64,000 nucleotides of DNA from Rugalucina vietnamica (GCA_964017185.1 OZ024877.1:9518201-9582200), one strand, 5' to 3'. Counted from the stretch's first letter, positions 20,363-32,774 are shown. Notes: generated by a model not told the origin, from the sequence alone. Numbers and translations: made by a program.

Positions 20363-21684
20363 ATGTCCATAGTCAACAAAGAAGAATTTGCAGAGGGTAT
20401 GCCAAGCGAGCTGTCCTTGTTTGATTTACCACCCACACAAACGGCCGTGTCGGAAATATACACCCAAGAAATACGTCCTATAAGTCAACTGGGTGGAGAT
20501 GGACTGATCGAGTTTCGCATCAGTGGACAAAATTCTCTTGACTATTTGGATCTGGCCAATTCGCAGCTCTACGTCAAGCTGAAGGTCAAAAAAGCCGATG
20601 GTTCCAATCTAGGAGCTACCGAAAAGGTTGGGCCGACGAATCTATTGTTGCAAGCATTGTTTTCTTCAACCGAAGTGACGCTTCAAAACAAGGCCATAAT
20701 CACTTGCAATTACAATCCATACCGTGCCATGATAGAAACATTGCTGAACTTTGGGGAGATGCCAAGAAGTCGCAGCTTCTATCACAGCTTTTCATCAAAG
20801 ATGATAATGACCATCCCGAGGACACTGACCCAGGAGGTGCTAATTCTGGTCTCTACGCAAGATCAAAGTACATAGCTGATTCTCGCTTTCAAGGGCCCAT
20901 ATACCACGACTTGTTTTCCATGCAAAGGTATCTCATCAATCAAGTAGATGTCAATCTGAAACTTTATAGAAGCAGTCCGGCATTCTGTCTAAGCTCTGGT
21001 GAGGCCAAGCCGGATTATCAGATAGAGATTCAAGACATCTACCTGTTAGCAAGGAAGATTCGGGTCAACCTCTCTGTGATATACGGGCAGTCGGCAATGC
21101 TTAAAACGACAAATGCGAAGTATCCCTTTATCAGAGGCGAATGTCGCGTGCAGAGTATTCCAAGTGGGAGCACGTCTTTTCATTGGGAAAACCTGTTTCA
21201 AGGACAAAAACCGAGTCGGGTCGTCATAGGATTCGTGAAATCGAAAGCAGTATCTGGAGACTACAAAGCTAATCCTTTCGACTTTGAGAACTGCGGTATA
21301 CAATCTATTTGTCTGTACGCTGATGGAGTTCCAGTGGGAGGAAATCCCATCAAAGTTGATTTTACATCGACGACTGGCGCTACCGTGATGCGAGCTTACA
21401 CCGAGTTGTTTCAGAGCACTGGTAAATGGAACCACGACGCGGGGAATGCCATAGATCGAGCAGACTTCATCAGAGGAAACTCTTTGTTCGTGTTCCAGTT
21501 AGAACCTTACTTCACAGAAACCGGACAGTACATGAGCTTGATGAAAACGGGCAATCTGAGATTGGACATTCAATTCAAGACAGCACTGACTAGTAAGTTA
21601 TTTTGTTTCTTAACCGTTACCAGTATTATTTTCATATATCAGAGAATTGCCGACTTATTTGAAAGAAAACAACATACCATTTAA
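20363..21684 (+). pseudogene. Polinton major capsid protein (double jelly-roll), broken
   Basis: The region begins MSIVNKEEFAEGMP. Recognisable pieces are SLFDLPPTQTAV, the beta-rich [15 protein letters not shown] block, the [13 protein letters not shown] segment and the later [12 protein letters not shown]. This is the major capsid protein of Polintons, a double jelly-roll like that of adenovirus and virophages, which would build an icosahedral shell. It sits between the basic protein and the protease. It is broken, with one or two breaks, and the exact 3' limit is uncertain. Confidence 0.85.
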
Positions 21685-21798
21685 AGAAATTTAACATTCT
21701 TATTTTTTTTTGTCTCATTACAGATACTACCAGTTGTATAGTCTACAGTCAGAGCCCAGGTTACTTTAAGTATCCGAATCCAGGGATATTATTTCAGA

Positions 21799-22311
21799 AT
21801 GAACACCTCGCAGTTACAGTGCTGTGTCAAGTGTGACTCGATATTGAATGAACGTGTGGTCGTTTGCGCTGCCGACCGTTTTCCAGAAAGACTTACTTAT
21901 TTCCCTTGCGCTGTGATAGCTAATACCGACGAACACGATCGACCAGGAAGGCACTGGTGTGCTTTTTATTTCGATCAACGCGGACGTGGAGAGTTCTTCG
22001 ATAGTTATGGGCACCCGCCAAATTATTACAGCAAATTGTTTTTTCAGTTCTTGAAGTCAAATGCCAAGGCAGATGTCATCGTGAACACCAAACGACTACA
22101 AAGTGACTTTTCCAAAGTCTGTGGGTTTTATTGTTTGTGGTTTCTTCATCAGCGATTCCAGAGAATACCCATGCAAGACATTGTCAACTCATTTTCTGAA
22201 GACTTTTTCACCGGTAATGATGACTTTGTTTATAAGATGTTTTTACGTGCTTTCCCATATTGCCCTAAAGATGAGTGCGCATATAACCAAACTTGTAAAC
22301 CATTGTTTTGA
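21799..22311 (+). CDS. Adenovirus-type cysteine protease of the Polinton
   Basis: A 170-residue C5/Ulp1-like protease. The catalytic set is visible: H52 in GRHWCAFYFD, D68 in FFDSYG, Q101 and C108 in KVCGFYCLWF. In adenovirus and Polintons this enzyme matures capsid and core proteins at Gly-Gly type sites. A candidate substrate with such a site is the basic protein at 19811. It lies between the capsid gene and the packaging ATPase, the canonical order. The length is normal and the frame appears open. Confidence 0.9.
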   Translation: MNTSQLQCCVKCDSILNERVVVCAADRFPERLTYFPCAVIANTDEHDRPGRHWCAFYFDQRGRGEFFDSYGHPPNYYSKLFFQFLKSNAKADVIVNTKRLQSDFSKVCGFYCLWFLHQRFQRIPMQDIVNSFSEDFFTGNDDFVYKMFLRAFPYCPKDECAYNQTCKPLF

Positions 22312-22580
22312 TTCATCAAAAACTGCAGCTATTTGTCATATGGGTTGGTTGCGAGATTGTATGGCTACTATTATCACATTTTATCACGTTTAATATGTCA
22401 GCGTTTGCATGAAGTTAAGGAAATTATAATAAAAGTATATATTGTATACGTTTTTCTGTGTGTTTTTTTTTCTCTTCCCCGTTAACGTCTTTAAAATAAC
22501 CGTTCTCGATGATACACTATCATTGATCAACTGACTTTCCTGAGGGCAGCATAGATATCTGCAGTAACGAAACGGTCGTT

Positions 22581-23253
22581 ATGGATAAAATAGACTCTAC
22601 GACAATCCAATTACAGTGTCGTTTCACGTGCATTATTGCTGGAGCTACTGGGTCGGGGAAAAGCACTCTATTATTCAAGATTCTTCGACAAGGAGACCAA
22701 GTGTTTTCGTCGCCTCCGAAGCAAATCATTTACTGCTACGGGATTTACCAGACAAATTACGATGACATGAAAAGCCACCTTTCACAAATTCGATTTTATG
22801 AGGGTCTGCCCACTAAAGACGACAGAATCGTGGGCAGCCGTAGAACCAGGTCACAAGGTTCTCGTGTTAGACGACCTTATGCAGAGGGCCGTAAAAGATC
22901 CCGATATAGCTGACCTGTTCTGTCAGTTTAGTCATCATCTAAATTTCTCGACCATTTTTGTGGCACAAAATTTATTTGCAGACGGTATGCGTTGTTTGAG
23001 CTTAAACACGCATTACTTTATCCTGCTGAAAAATTCTAGAGGAGTGCTTCAGGTGCAGACTCTCGGAAAACAAATTTTACCGGGCCAGTTACCTTACTTT
23101 ATGGACGCTTACAGAAAGGCCACCGAACCAAAGTACGAATATCTTCTCATCGATCTCTCGCCTCATACTGATCCTAAATATAAACTTCGCACTAATATAT
23201 TACCGGATCAGTTAACCATCGTTTATCTTCCGGAGCACACCAAGAAGCATTAG
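22581..23253 (+). pseudogene. FtsK/HerA-type genome-packaging ATPase, broken
   Basis: The N-terminal part shows a Walker A loop, GATGSGKST, preceded by a hydrophobic strand (FTCIIA). Further on are a Walker B strand, KVLVLDDL, and a conserved FVAQNLF segment. In Polintons this ATPase pumps the element DNA into the capsid. It follows the protease after about 270 AT-rich bases and is followed within a few bases by the small helical protein. About one break is seen. Confidence 0.87.
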
Positions 23254-23255
23254 AC

Positions 23256-23567
23256 ATGAGTAAATTAACGAAGAAAGAGAGTTGTTTTCTGCGACTTCTG
23301 TTAACAACCAGCCGCGACCAACAACAGGCCTTGATTAAAACCATATCGCAGCAACAACTGAAGGCCGTGGTTCAAATAGCCTATAACGTCCTCCAAGGAG
23401 CGAGAGAGGTGTCAACCAAAGACGTAAATAAACTCGCAAAACATAAACTAGCTATTCATCGTTTCGTCGCTAAGGAGACTACACGTGTTAGAAGAGTGCA
23501 ACTCTTGGCAAGGTACCTGGACATTATCCTACATTTGTTTAAAGCGATTGAAAAAGACCTGAAGTAA
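23256..23567 (+). CDS. Small helical Polinton protein, paralogue 2 (103 aa)
   Basis: It begins MSKLTKKESCFLRLLLTTS, continues with a QQLKAVVQIAYNVLQG helix and ends in a basic helix. The arrangement matches the protein at 19403, so the two look like paralogues or parallel members of one family. The start lies two bases after the ATPase stop and the stop overlaps the next start, suggesting a tight transcription unit. The function is unknown. Confidence 0.55.
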   Translation: MSKLTKKESCFLRLLLTTSRDQQQALIKTISQQQLKAVVQIAYNVLQGAREVSTKDVNKLAKHKLAIHRFVAKETTRVRRVQLLARYLDIILHLFKAIEKDLK

Positions 23568-23920
23568 TGGCAAAAGAATTCGTACTAGTACCTAGACATA
23601 AGTACGAGCATATGGAAGAATTGTTCATGAAGACGGACAAAACAAGAACATTATCCAATCAGGATGGCGGAGAAAATGACAGTCCGATTAAACTAGAGTC
23701 CAGCGAAGTGAACAGAAGCCAGGACAGTGTGCAAGATGATACTGGAAGCCCAATTTTACACCACAAGGCAGACAAACAGTTTGAAAGAGAACCTCCACAA
23801 CTTTATGTGAAAAGACCATTGAGCCAAATGGACTTTTGCAAAGACGAAAATGTTAACAATGACGGTCTGAGACGTAAACGAAGGGCTTTAAAACCGAAGT
23901 GGATTAATTATACAATCTAA
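23567..23920 (+). CDS. Conserved Polinton tail-anchor-type protein, unknown (117 aa)
   Basis: It starts MAKEFVLVPRHKYEHM and ends in a basic RRKRRALKPKWINYTI; the middle is acidic and low in complexity. The 'FVLVP..KY' start and 'KWINY' end recall a small protein often found next to the ATPase in Polintons. Its start codon overlaps the stop of the previous gene. No function can be given. Confidence 0.5.
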   Translation: MAKEFVLVPRHKYEHMEELFMKTDKTRTLSNQDGGENDSPIKLESSEVNRSQDSVQDDTGSPILHHKADKQFEREPPQLYVKRPLSQMDFCKDENVNNDGLRRKRRALKPKWINYTI

Positions 23921-24857
23921 AATTTGCTCTCTGATTGTATTTTAAAAGAGCTGATAATAAATACAATAAATGAATAAATAGCAACCAATGTCGTTTGTTT
24001 TCACTTAGTTCACTTTATTTCATTTTAAAAATAAAAGTGTCAAAAGTGCGTTTGTTTCTGACTTATTTCGATAGCGATAATCTAAATGGATTTGCAGCAA
24101 CGGTTTCGAGACAGGGCAATGAAGCAATGAGCAGGAACTGGCACAAGCACGTTAACCATTCGCAGACGTGAGGATTGGAGAAACATAGTGAAACTCACAT
24201 CTGACATGCGTCGTTGTACGCGAGATTAATGGTCTAGACAAGGCAATGTATTATCCCATGCAGATAAGAAAGTTTTAGTGGCCTCACCAATCGTTCTTTC
24301 TCTATAAACTAAAAGTGATTCGAAACTGACATTTCCTAACCTCTTTCGCACCTGTCAGTGGAATTTAGAAGACTGTGTCAATGGAACCGAGAAATAACAA
24401 AGCAAACAACATCACAAATGAAAATATTTTAATATGATTATACATAAGTATACATACGTTCCATAGATCGTAAGCAACATAAAAGTGAAGATAAAGTATA
24501 ATGTCAAATGATCGTTATAAAGATAAGTCAGTGGTGACAAGTTCCACTTTTTACATTTAGAGTAACGTTTTTCTAATGGTCATAATTAGTGCACGAATTT
24601 CAATTCATGAGGACACAGTGACACTTTCAATTATCACATACGCACTGACATCTGATTTAGCACAAGCAAAAGCATCGAGGGCCTTATACCCATACATCAA
24701 ACTAAAGTGCATGGTAACATAGTTATTTTTCTGGTATAACAAATGACAAAGAGTCACATTGCATACTTGAGATTAACGGGTATAAACGCATCATATAAAG
24801 AACGTACCAAAACAAAAGTGAATAAAACACACACTCTTAGGTTTGACAATTATGCGA
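23921..24857. other. AT-rich spacer between convergent Polinton gene blocks
   Basis: The rightward structural genes end at 23920 and the leftward polymerase ends at 24858. AATAAA-like hexamers occur just after 23920 ('ataataaatacaataaatg'), suitable for ending the rightward transcripts. Otherwise I see no gene. Confidence 0.5.
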
Positions 24858-27800
24858 TTATTGACTAGTGTTTACAGGAGATGCCAGCTGAGAGATTTTA
24901 TAATGCCCATATGCATAACTCTCGACCGGATTGACTAGATAACGTTTATCATCAAATGCCGATAAACCCGTTTTCAAAATGGGTTCGCAGAAAATTTGAT
25001 GACTATGACTTCTAATTGTACTCATTTGACATTGCTGCTGAGTCTCTTGGAACAGTGTACTCTTATAATCGTTGAACCGGAGGTCTTTCTGCACAGCCAC
25101 TTTGGTAATGCCTTTCAATCTCTTCGGTTCAGAATTGTCACATACAAAACTGTACATTTTACTGCGCAGCCCCACAAACTCTGAAATAGGCTTGCCATTG
25201 GTCTCGTCTTTCATTTTTCCCAAGACTTTTTTATTTCTATCACTGTGAAGCACGTTGTCTTTGGGATAATCCGAGAAATCAAACAGACATTCATCCTCTT
25301 TCATGTCAGCGTAAATATCGTTCGTCTGATAATGAAAGAGGAAACTGTCTGTGTCTGTCATCTGCAACTGGACGTTAGTACCGTACTTCTTCTTCAAATA
25401 GTTATATAAGAAGTCATACATGGCAAGTTTGCTCACGTCCAGTATGCACATGCCGCTGTAACAAGGCTTGTACAGCTTCACTTTGGCACGCTCCATTTCG
25501 ACCGCCACAAGTTGTCTTGTAAGTGGGTTTGGCGGACAGTTTTGCCAGACGCTTCCGAGTGTGGACGAGCTCTTTATTCCTATGCTTACGAAGATTTTCC
25601 ATCGTATTACCAAACACGGAGACGTTCATGAGCTTATAGAAGATCTTTTGAAAGGCCGATGTGGCATTCTTTCTCATCTCCGTGTTGAAGTCGATGTGGC
25701 TTCATCCACGCCTCCTGTCGAAATTCTAAGACTCTGTGAATCTCTTTAATTTCCATGCCAAGCTTTAGGTAAAGCTGCAGGTTTCGAAAATGGACGACAT
25801 ATTTTTCTTTGTCCTCCAGAGTGGTCATTAATTTTTCCACTTTTGCTCTGGGTGGCAGCGGATCGTCGTCTTTTTTCCCATGTAACTTTCTCCAAAGTTT
25901 GGCAGCATACGGTGACAACTCTGCATTCGAAATATGCTTCTTTTCCGGAGCAAGGGGATAGTCATTGTGGCTATCATGAAGATGCTGTCCATATTTCAGA
26001 GAGCATTCAACAATATAGCCCTTTTCCCCATTTTCCGGCACCGAGAGCACATCAAAGCGTTCAATTTCACCTTGATTTAGAAACCGGAAGGAGCCAACTG
26101 CAAGATTTTGAACCATTGCATGGCCATAGAGGTTGTTCATGTCATGGTACATTAAGAAAGAAGTAGGTTCGGATGGCTTATACTGATCTTTCATGAGAGG
26201 GTTATTGGCACGAGCATACCGATTAGCAATGTAGCTTATTCCCCCACGAATCCCGGACTCGATGAATAAGATCTGATCGATGTCTGTCATCAGATCTAAA
26301 GTCACTCCAGTCATTTTCAAACACGCAACCCAAGCCAGACCGGGTGACGTGTAAAAGTGGCAAGGATCTAATGCATACTGCTCCATGCAAACCCTTCTGA
26401 ACGCTTCAAACACGTCACACAGGAGTAACACGTCTGTCTTGAGATAGAGGTCGTGGTATTCTCCCATATTGTGGAGCTGAAACGTTGTAAATACATTCTG
26501 CGCATGTGCATAATCTTGTTCACTTATGTGCTCCTTTTTAATTGTGGAATAAAAGTCTTCTCTGGGTGGTAGTGCAGTTTCTCCGAATCTCGCTTCATCG
26601 TCCATGTAGTCGTATGGGTAGACGCCTTTCCGCAACAGCAGTTTTGCTCGGGCGTTACGAGGGAACTCTGATGAAAAATGCGGAAAGGCATCTATTCCAT
26701 CCTTGGCGAGATCTTCGACCAAGGTTTCCAAGGACGATGTGAGAAACTGGAAACTGTCGATAAAACGTAGTCCACCCAGAGAGAAACTGACGTAACGTTC
26801 CGTGTTTTGCGCGATACAAGTCAGTTTAGCATCTTTAAACTTTCCAAGACTCTCGCATATGATGTGAGCATCGAAATTGCGCAAGTTATGCAGAATGACT
26901 GGCACAAACTCTACTTGTTTGCAGTTCAAATTGCATTGATTATGAGCCATGCCAATAAAAGCACCTGTCACGTGATCATGGTGGCGTACAGATCGTTCAT
27001 ATGCCTCGTCATACAGGGAGAACGTCTTCTTGCAAAGGCAACAAAAAGTGGCATTTTTAGATGCCTCTTTCTGTTCTGCCGTCATGGATATTGGTGTCAC
27101 ATGACTCAAAATTTGTTTAATTTCTTCCTCTTCCCGTCTAAGATACTCTATAAACTTGGAGGAAGCATCAGATCCTCGATACACAACAGACGGTTTGTTG
27201 TACCTGGGGTCAGTGCAGACCACCTTGTAACCGAACCCACACACGTCTAATCTGGTGGTGGGTGTGGTACGAGACCGAGAGGGATCTGGAGTGCAGGACG
27301 CTATTTTGCGGTTTAAAGTTTCAAAATCCGCATAAATTGCGAATGGGACTTTCAGAGTTTTACCAATGTCTTTAAACTCTAAAATATCATCTTGTCCCTT
27401 TTGAGGTAAAACCACCTTTTGTGCCCCGTGAGAAGAGCAGTAGGAGATATGATCGTTGCACGATTGCTTTTTCCGAAATCCGTGGAGGCAGTAAGGACAA
27501 TAATAACATCTTCCAACATGAGACTTTGTCCTGGACAAAAATCCGTTCAAGTCTTTAATCAGACAAAAATGAGATTTCTGCCCTTGTTTCAACAGCAATA
27601 AATTGACGTGATGTAGCCGTTCTGAGTGTGATGTGATTCGCAAGGGCAGGATATCCTTGTCTTCATATGTAAAGACGTTGACGGAAATGTCCAGATTTTG
27701 ATCCTCAAACTTTTTAATTGAGTTAGCGGTACGGGGAAATCGATTCCATTCATATCTAATTGGTGTTCGAAAGGGAGATAGTGACGAAGCGACTCTGGTG

Positions 27801-28853
27801 TGTCTCTAATGGGATTAAGTGACGCTAAGACGCACCAGACAAAGCATTTGTGGTCTTGATTTTGAATATTTAAAATGGTATTTGTTTTACTCAAAGTGTT
27901 TGGAAGGGGTACATACGTGGAGCCCGATAAGGGGGCATAGACAACGGTGTGAACTTCAAGTTTAAGTACCTTTTTGAGATACCATCCCGAACCTTCTCTC
28001 ATATATTTCTCCATGCTAGCGAAAATCTTTTGTAGGGCCTGGTTGAGGTCTGTCTCATTCCAGGTTTCTTCCGAAAGAAAGGCGTAGGTTTGGCTTCGAA
28101 AAAACGGCTGTGATATGGCCTCCTGGCCATCTGCACCTCCCTCTCTTCCCATTTCAACCTGCACACACAGATTCCATTTTATACCTCGTGTGGCTCGAGA
28201 CCTAGAGAAAAGATAGTCACGAATCTGAGATCTAACGTTTCCCAGAAACGTGAGCAAATCCCTGGACTCATGACCATGAGGAAAAATATATCTGTGCTGC
28301 ACGCTGCTTTCCAAAGCACTCTCGTTAGATGACGGGTTGTCAGAAGTAGCAGCATCGGCTTCGTGGAACACAGGCTCAAAAGAAGAGGGCCCTTCCTTAC
28401 TGGTCGACTTTCGACCTGACAGTGGATGAGCGTCCTCAACGTGGTGAAGAAGAGAAGCATAATCACCAAAAGACTCAGAGCAATGACGGCAAGACCACGT
28501 CGAAGGTTTAGACTGTTTTGTCTGACCATGCACTTTAGTTTTATGACGAAGCATATGAGATTTCGTGGAAAAACGTTTTTGACAAACAGTGCAGACTTTC
28601 TCATTTGATACATCTACTTTCGTAGACGTAGTCCCATGAAACCTTTTAATATGGCGCCTCAAATTACTTCTGTCATTAAATATGGCACTGCAGAAATTAC
28701 ACTTTAACGATAAGGAATGACGCAGTCTATGTTCAATAATTTTTTTTCATTGTGCTATATGAGTTTCCACATTCTTCACAAATTAACTGGTCATCAGGTT
28801 TTGGCTTCTTAGCATCTTTCCCATCTCCCTCTTCTTGGTCACTTCTTTTCATA
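24858..28853 (-). pseudogene. Protein-primed family B DNA polymerase of the Polinton, broken
   Basis: Reading leftward, the region opens with C2H2-like zinc fingers (CTVCQKRFSTKSHMLRH and CRHCSESFGDYASLLHH). It then has an extended N-terminal part, the 3'-5' exonuclease motifs (YADFETLN, HNLRNFDAHII, YLKTDVLLLCDVF) and the polymerase motifs (YHDMNNLYGHAM and MTDTDSFLFHY). This enzyme would copy the element from protein-primed ends. Zinc fingers fused at the N-terminus are unusual but recur in Polinton polymerases. It is convergent with the capsid block. About three breaks are present. Confidence 0.9.
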
Positions 28854-28989
28854 CTTTCAGGTCGAGAACTGAAATGAAATTAAATCATATAGTAGCAAAA
28901 CGGTAAGTTATGCAGAAACTATCAACTGAGCAACAGCGCGTACCGTGCATGAAAATTCAATATATAGACTCAAAAAGTAAATATAAAAC

Positions 28990-29095
28990 AAAACTGAGAT
29001 CCTTTAAGAGCATCTTAAGACCATATTCATGAGAATGGGGATGGGCCATGCCATGGTTTCGGCTACTTAAGCCTCTTCAGTGACCCTTTTTAGTA
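28990..29095 (+). repeat. Dispersed repeat R4, copy 2 (inside the Polinton)
   Basis: Same order of words as 11105-11210, including 'ggtttcggctacttaagcct'. It marks a later insertion just behind the polymerase start. Confidence 0.6.
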
Positions 29096-29261
29096 AAACT
29101 ATTAGTAAAACTAAATAGCATATGACTAACCACCTGCCAGGTATAACCCATCAAAGCAGAATAACATAACAAAAACAATTAAATAAAGCAAGTGTTATCC
29201 TGACATTCATAGCATTTCTGTCATGTACAACGAACGTCAATAGCACAAAGGTTGATTGGAC

Positions 29262-29312
29262 TGGACATGATGTCATCCAAGATGGCGATCGGGCGTGAGG
29301 TCAGACTGAGTG
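29262..29312 (+). repeat. Internal fragment resembling the Polinton TIR array
   Basis: The words 'gacatgatgtcatccaagatg' and 'gcgtgaggtca' closely follow the order of the right TIR at about 41126-41160. It may be a relic of another Polinton end or a shuffled TIR unit. It lies beyond the polymerase promoter region. Confidence 0.55.
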
Positions 29313-30353
29313 TGAAAACACAGTATATAGTTACGCATAATAAGAGATAATCTGATATAAATGACCTAAGAAAACATGTATATCCTTTAGCATATATACT
29401 ATAGTAGTGAAAAAGAAGCTATCGTTAGAAGCTTATTGTGGCCATGTTGAATTTTGTATAAAGCAGAAATAAGCATGATAGTTTACCTTCAGTATACTAA
29501 TGACAGGAATCACCGTCAGATACACAACACCACAGGGAGGATAAAATACTAGAACGAAAAAAACTATACTATGCAAGTGCTTCTACATAAAACATGAAAG
29601 ATGTTCACATCTTTAACATTAACTATGGATGCTGAGTGAGCAGCTTTCATAAAACAAAAGAAAAAGATGTAAATGAACACAACATAAGTTCCACCTTGGA
29701 ACGTGCAGTAATATAAAATTATTATGAGGTTTAACTAGTTTCACATTGTTCCATTCTCGTCTTTCTCCCCTTTTGCATTTAATAATAGTAAATCTTTTAT
29801 TCCACACACTGTCAGTTTATTATAACAAAAAAGAACCACTAAATTTTCAGTGCAACTTGCTCTTCACAGCGTATGAAATTGTAATTAAACTTACCGTGTC
29901 CTACGTACGGCGAAAACTACTTGAAAAGCAAAGTCTGGCTTTTAGTGCTGAAAAAAAAGACAATTGAGATACTTATAATGACTTGAGAGAATGTTTACTA
30001 CACATGAGTAAAGCACTGGAACCCACCCCACCCCCACCATATACTACAACTCTGTATGTCAAGTTGAATGGTACATGTCGATAGTCAAACTGTAGCTATT
30101 CAAGTTTAAATCTTCTAGCACATATACATTCGGCTTGATTTTCTTCTCAAACTATCATGTGGAGTTTAAAGGATGAAGAGTTAAACGTGGCCATTCATAG
30201 ATGAAAAGCCAATGGGTTTCACAAATCGCTAAACCATATACTTTGTCCAATGCTCACATACTGATTTTATATGTGCCATGAAAAGCATACCGAAGAGAGG
30301 AAAGTCTATCGAAGTCTACGTCATTGAGCATATTTATATAACCGTGCCCAAAC
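29313..30353. other. AT-rich stretch with no secure gene
   Basis: Only short ORFs. A weak likeness to the Penelope-like tail ('ttggaacgtgcagtaat') occurs near 29690-29750. Nothing else is supportable. Confidence 0.35.
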
Positions 30354-31013
30354 ATAAAAAGGTACAAGTAGGCAAAGATCAGGAAAAGGCGCAATCAGAA
30401 AAAGATTCCCACTCCAAAAACCGAGGTGGGAAAAACCAAACTAACAATCAGGTACATATACCATGAAACAAATCGTAAGCCGAATGAGCAGCTATTTTCC
30501 CAATAGGTGGCCATTCAGTTACCTTAACTTAACTAAAAATATGAAAACATACATAAGGCGCCAACAGCACGAAAATATTTTAAACACCAAGACATAAAAC
30601 AAAAAGAACCACCACAGAAGTATCGACTTGGAACGATCAGTAACACAAAGTTACTGGCGGTCTTAAACCGGTTTTACATGGCCATAACCTCACCCTCAGC
30701 TTCTGCAGTGGTTCATAACATTTAGTTAGTTATTCGGCCCTCGTGGTGAATCTCTAACTAGTCAATGAATCATCAAGAACAAACAAATAAATCATGATAA
30801 ACATCCTGATGAATCAAAAACCAGGACTCACAGACTGAGTAAGCTGCCCGACGATGGAGATCCCTGGGCGCCGAATAACCTACTAACTCCGGAGCAAAAG
30901 AAAAACACCAGTTGGACCCCGGTGGGCCAAGCAACAGACAAGAAGCTCCGGCCCCAACCAACTAAAATGAATAGCTTTATGTCGGGGCCATCACAGAGTC
31001 TGACGCCCGACCC
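30354..31013 (-). mobile_element. Penelope-like 3' fragment (copy C) inside the Polinton
   Basis: It carries the shared terminus 'aaaaaggtacaagtaggc', the central 'cacaaagttactggcgg' stretch and the GC-rich 'gggcgccgaataacctac' block of copies A and B. The 5' border is near 31013, inside the GC-rich block, so it is a short 5'-truncated copy. Confidence 0.65.
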
Positions 31014-31214
31014 AAATGATTATTATAGAGTTGTTTAAGCTTTCAGTTTGTTTAGAATCAATTCTAGGCAGTCCCCTCCGACAGACAATGATGTAATATT
31101 TTTGGGTGAAGAAACATAAATAAGCTATCCTGAGACAAGAGGACTAGAGCGAAACGGCCCATGGCCTGAACTAACAATTGGTCGATGAAACACTCCTACA
31201 CAAAACGGCCTGGT

Positions 31215-31479
31215 TGTCGCGAATGCTTCGCGAGTATTTAAGATTCAGCATTTGAAAACATTTTAATATAGATTTTTCTATGTAGTAGTTTAATTGCCTT
31301 AAAATAACTTGGGGACTGATGACGTTACGTCATCAAGACGTTGCGTTAAGGTTAAATTACGTTGGTAACTACAGTGAAGAAACATGTAAAAGTAATTTTA
31401 ATTCTGTGGAAATTATTATTTTATGTGGCGCAGGAAGATTAAAATGTAAACAGCAAGTTCTTGTTTTGTGTTCGCCACA
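31215..31479 (+). repeat. LTR1
   Basis: 265 bases, TGTCGCGAATGC to TTCGCCACA, the same as LTR2. It contains 'gatgacgttacgtcatcaag', a CRE-like palindromic word. Confidence 0.85.
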
Positions 31480-31559
31480 TAAATTGGCGCCGGAAACCCG
31501 GGAAATATGGGAACTACAGCAAATAAATGTACAGTGAATAGACTCAACCTGTAGGAACA

Positions 31560-32774
31560 ATGGCTATCGATTCTCTTCAGAAGGATAGGACACTGTACAG
31601 ATATTTACTGGAAAAAGAACTGGAAAATGGAAAGCATCTGCTGCAAGGACAGAGAGAAAATGGTGAGAATAAAGTTCAGAACACAGATGTGAGTAAATGT
31701 ATTTCCAGACTTGATGCTTTGCAGCAGAAACTTGAAAATACAGGTGAAAGGCTGTCAATACTGATAGAGGGGCAGGAACAAGAAGGCGAGGTTTTAGAAA
31801 AAATCCAAGACGATTGGGTTTTAATCACTGTAGTTATGGACTACAGAGATGAATTGGTCAATCTAAAAATCTCTCTTCAGGAACAGGAAGCTTCCAGGGA
31901 TAATAACTCATATATCAGTAGTTTGGACCAAACTTTGGTACAGCTAACGGCTAAGGTACATCAAATTTTGAATGGACAACAGCAGCTGCAACATCAACAG
32001 TTAACTAATATGCAGTCAAATGATATAGACGTTGCAGTCAGGTGCTCAAACGAGATACATGCTGGTGGAAAACTAAGCCTAAGAGGGGGTCCTGGGCTAA
32101 CAGGGGAACCAAGTTCACAACAAGGCCAAATATTAGAATGGGATCAGGATCTGGGAATAGGCAGAGATCAAACTTTAGGAAGGGGTCAAAAATTTGGTGC
32201 AGATCAATGTCTAGGAGGGGGTCCTAGAATGGAAAATGATCTATGTCGAGAGATAGACCCAACAGTGAAATATGATCTAGGTCGTGGAGAAGGTCCATAT
32301 CCAGGAAAAGATTCTATCTCAGGAGGCCAAAGGCTAGTGAAAAATCAGACTAAGATTAGTCCAACATCCATAAAACTGTCAATGTCTAGGAAGAGAAAAG
32401 GAGCTAGACAAGAATGTATTCCTTGCAAGATGCCGTTTAAAGCAAAGCTTAGAAAAGTACACAAGGCTAAGACGACAACTTTGCCTAGAAAGGGATTAAA
32501 GGTTAGAGACACACAAAGGCGAAAAATAGCTCTGTTAAGTTATAGACATGGATATAGTAAGAAATGCAAGCTTTTGAAGAGATCAGCTGTAAAGTTGAGA
32601 TCTGTGTCTCCTAAGGGTATACGGTTAAGAAGGGATCTTAGTTTAGGAAGAGGAGTAAGACGAGTTTTACAACTGGGAAGAGGCCCATTGTTCAAAAGAA
32701 ACTTGAGTATTAAAGTCCTAAGTCTAGGAAGAGGCCCAATTTTGATGAACTGGCCAGACAAGTCAAGACTTTAA
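31560..32774 (+). CDS. Gag-like ORF 1 of the LTR array (404 aa)
   Basis: It begins MAIDSLQKDRTLYRYLLEKE. The first ~120 residues are predicted helical and coiled-coil, with RLDALQQKLENTGERLSI and an acidic DDWVLITVV segment that parallels gag-like ORF 2. The rest is Gly/Arg-rich with degenerate short repeats (LGRGQKFG, SLGRGVRR) and a very basic C-terminus, as expected for nucleic-acid-binding gag proteins. There are no zinc knuckles. The N-terminal coiled coil is of the kind seen in BEL/Pao-like gags; this is tentative. Confidence 0.55.
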   Translation: MAIDSLQKDRTLYRYLLEKELENGKHLLQGQRENGENKVQNTDVSKCISRLDALQQKLENTGERLSILIEGQEQEGEVLEKIQDDWVLITVVMDYRDELVNLKISLQEQEASRDNNSYISSLDQTLVQLTAKVHQILNGQQQLQHQQLTNMQSNDIDVAVRCSNEIHAGGKLSLRGGPGLTGEPSSQQGQILEWDQDLGIGRDQTLGRGQKFGADQCLGGGPRMENDLCREIDPTVKYDLGRGEGPYPGKDSISGGQRLVKNQTKISPTSIKLSMSRKRKGARQECIPCKMPFKAKLRKVHKAKTTTLPRKGLKVRDTQRRKIALLSYRHGYSKKCKLLKRSAVKLRSVSPKGIRLRRDLSLGRGVRRVLQLGRGPLFKRNLSIKVLSLGRGPILMNWPDKSRL

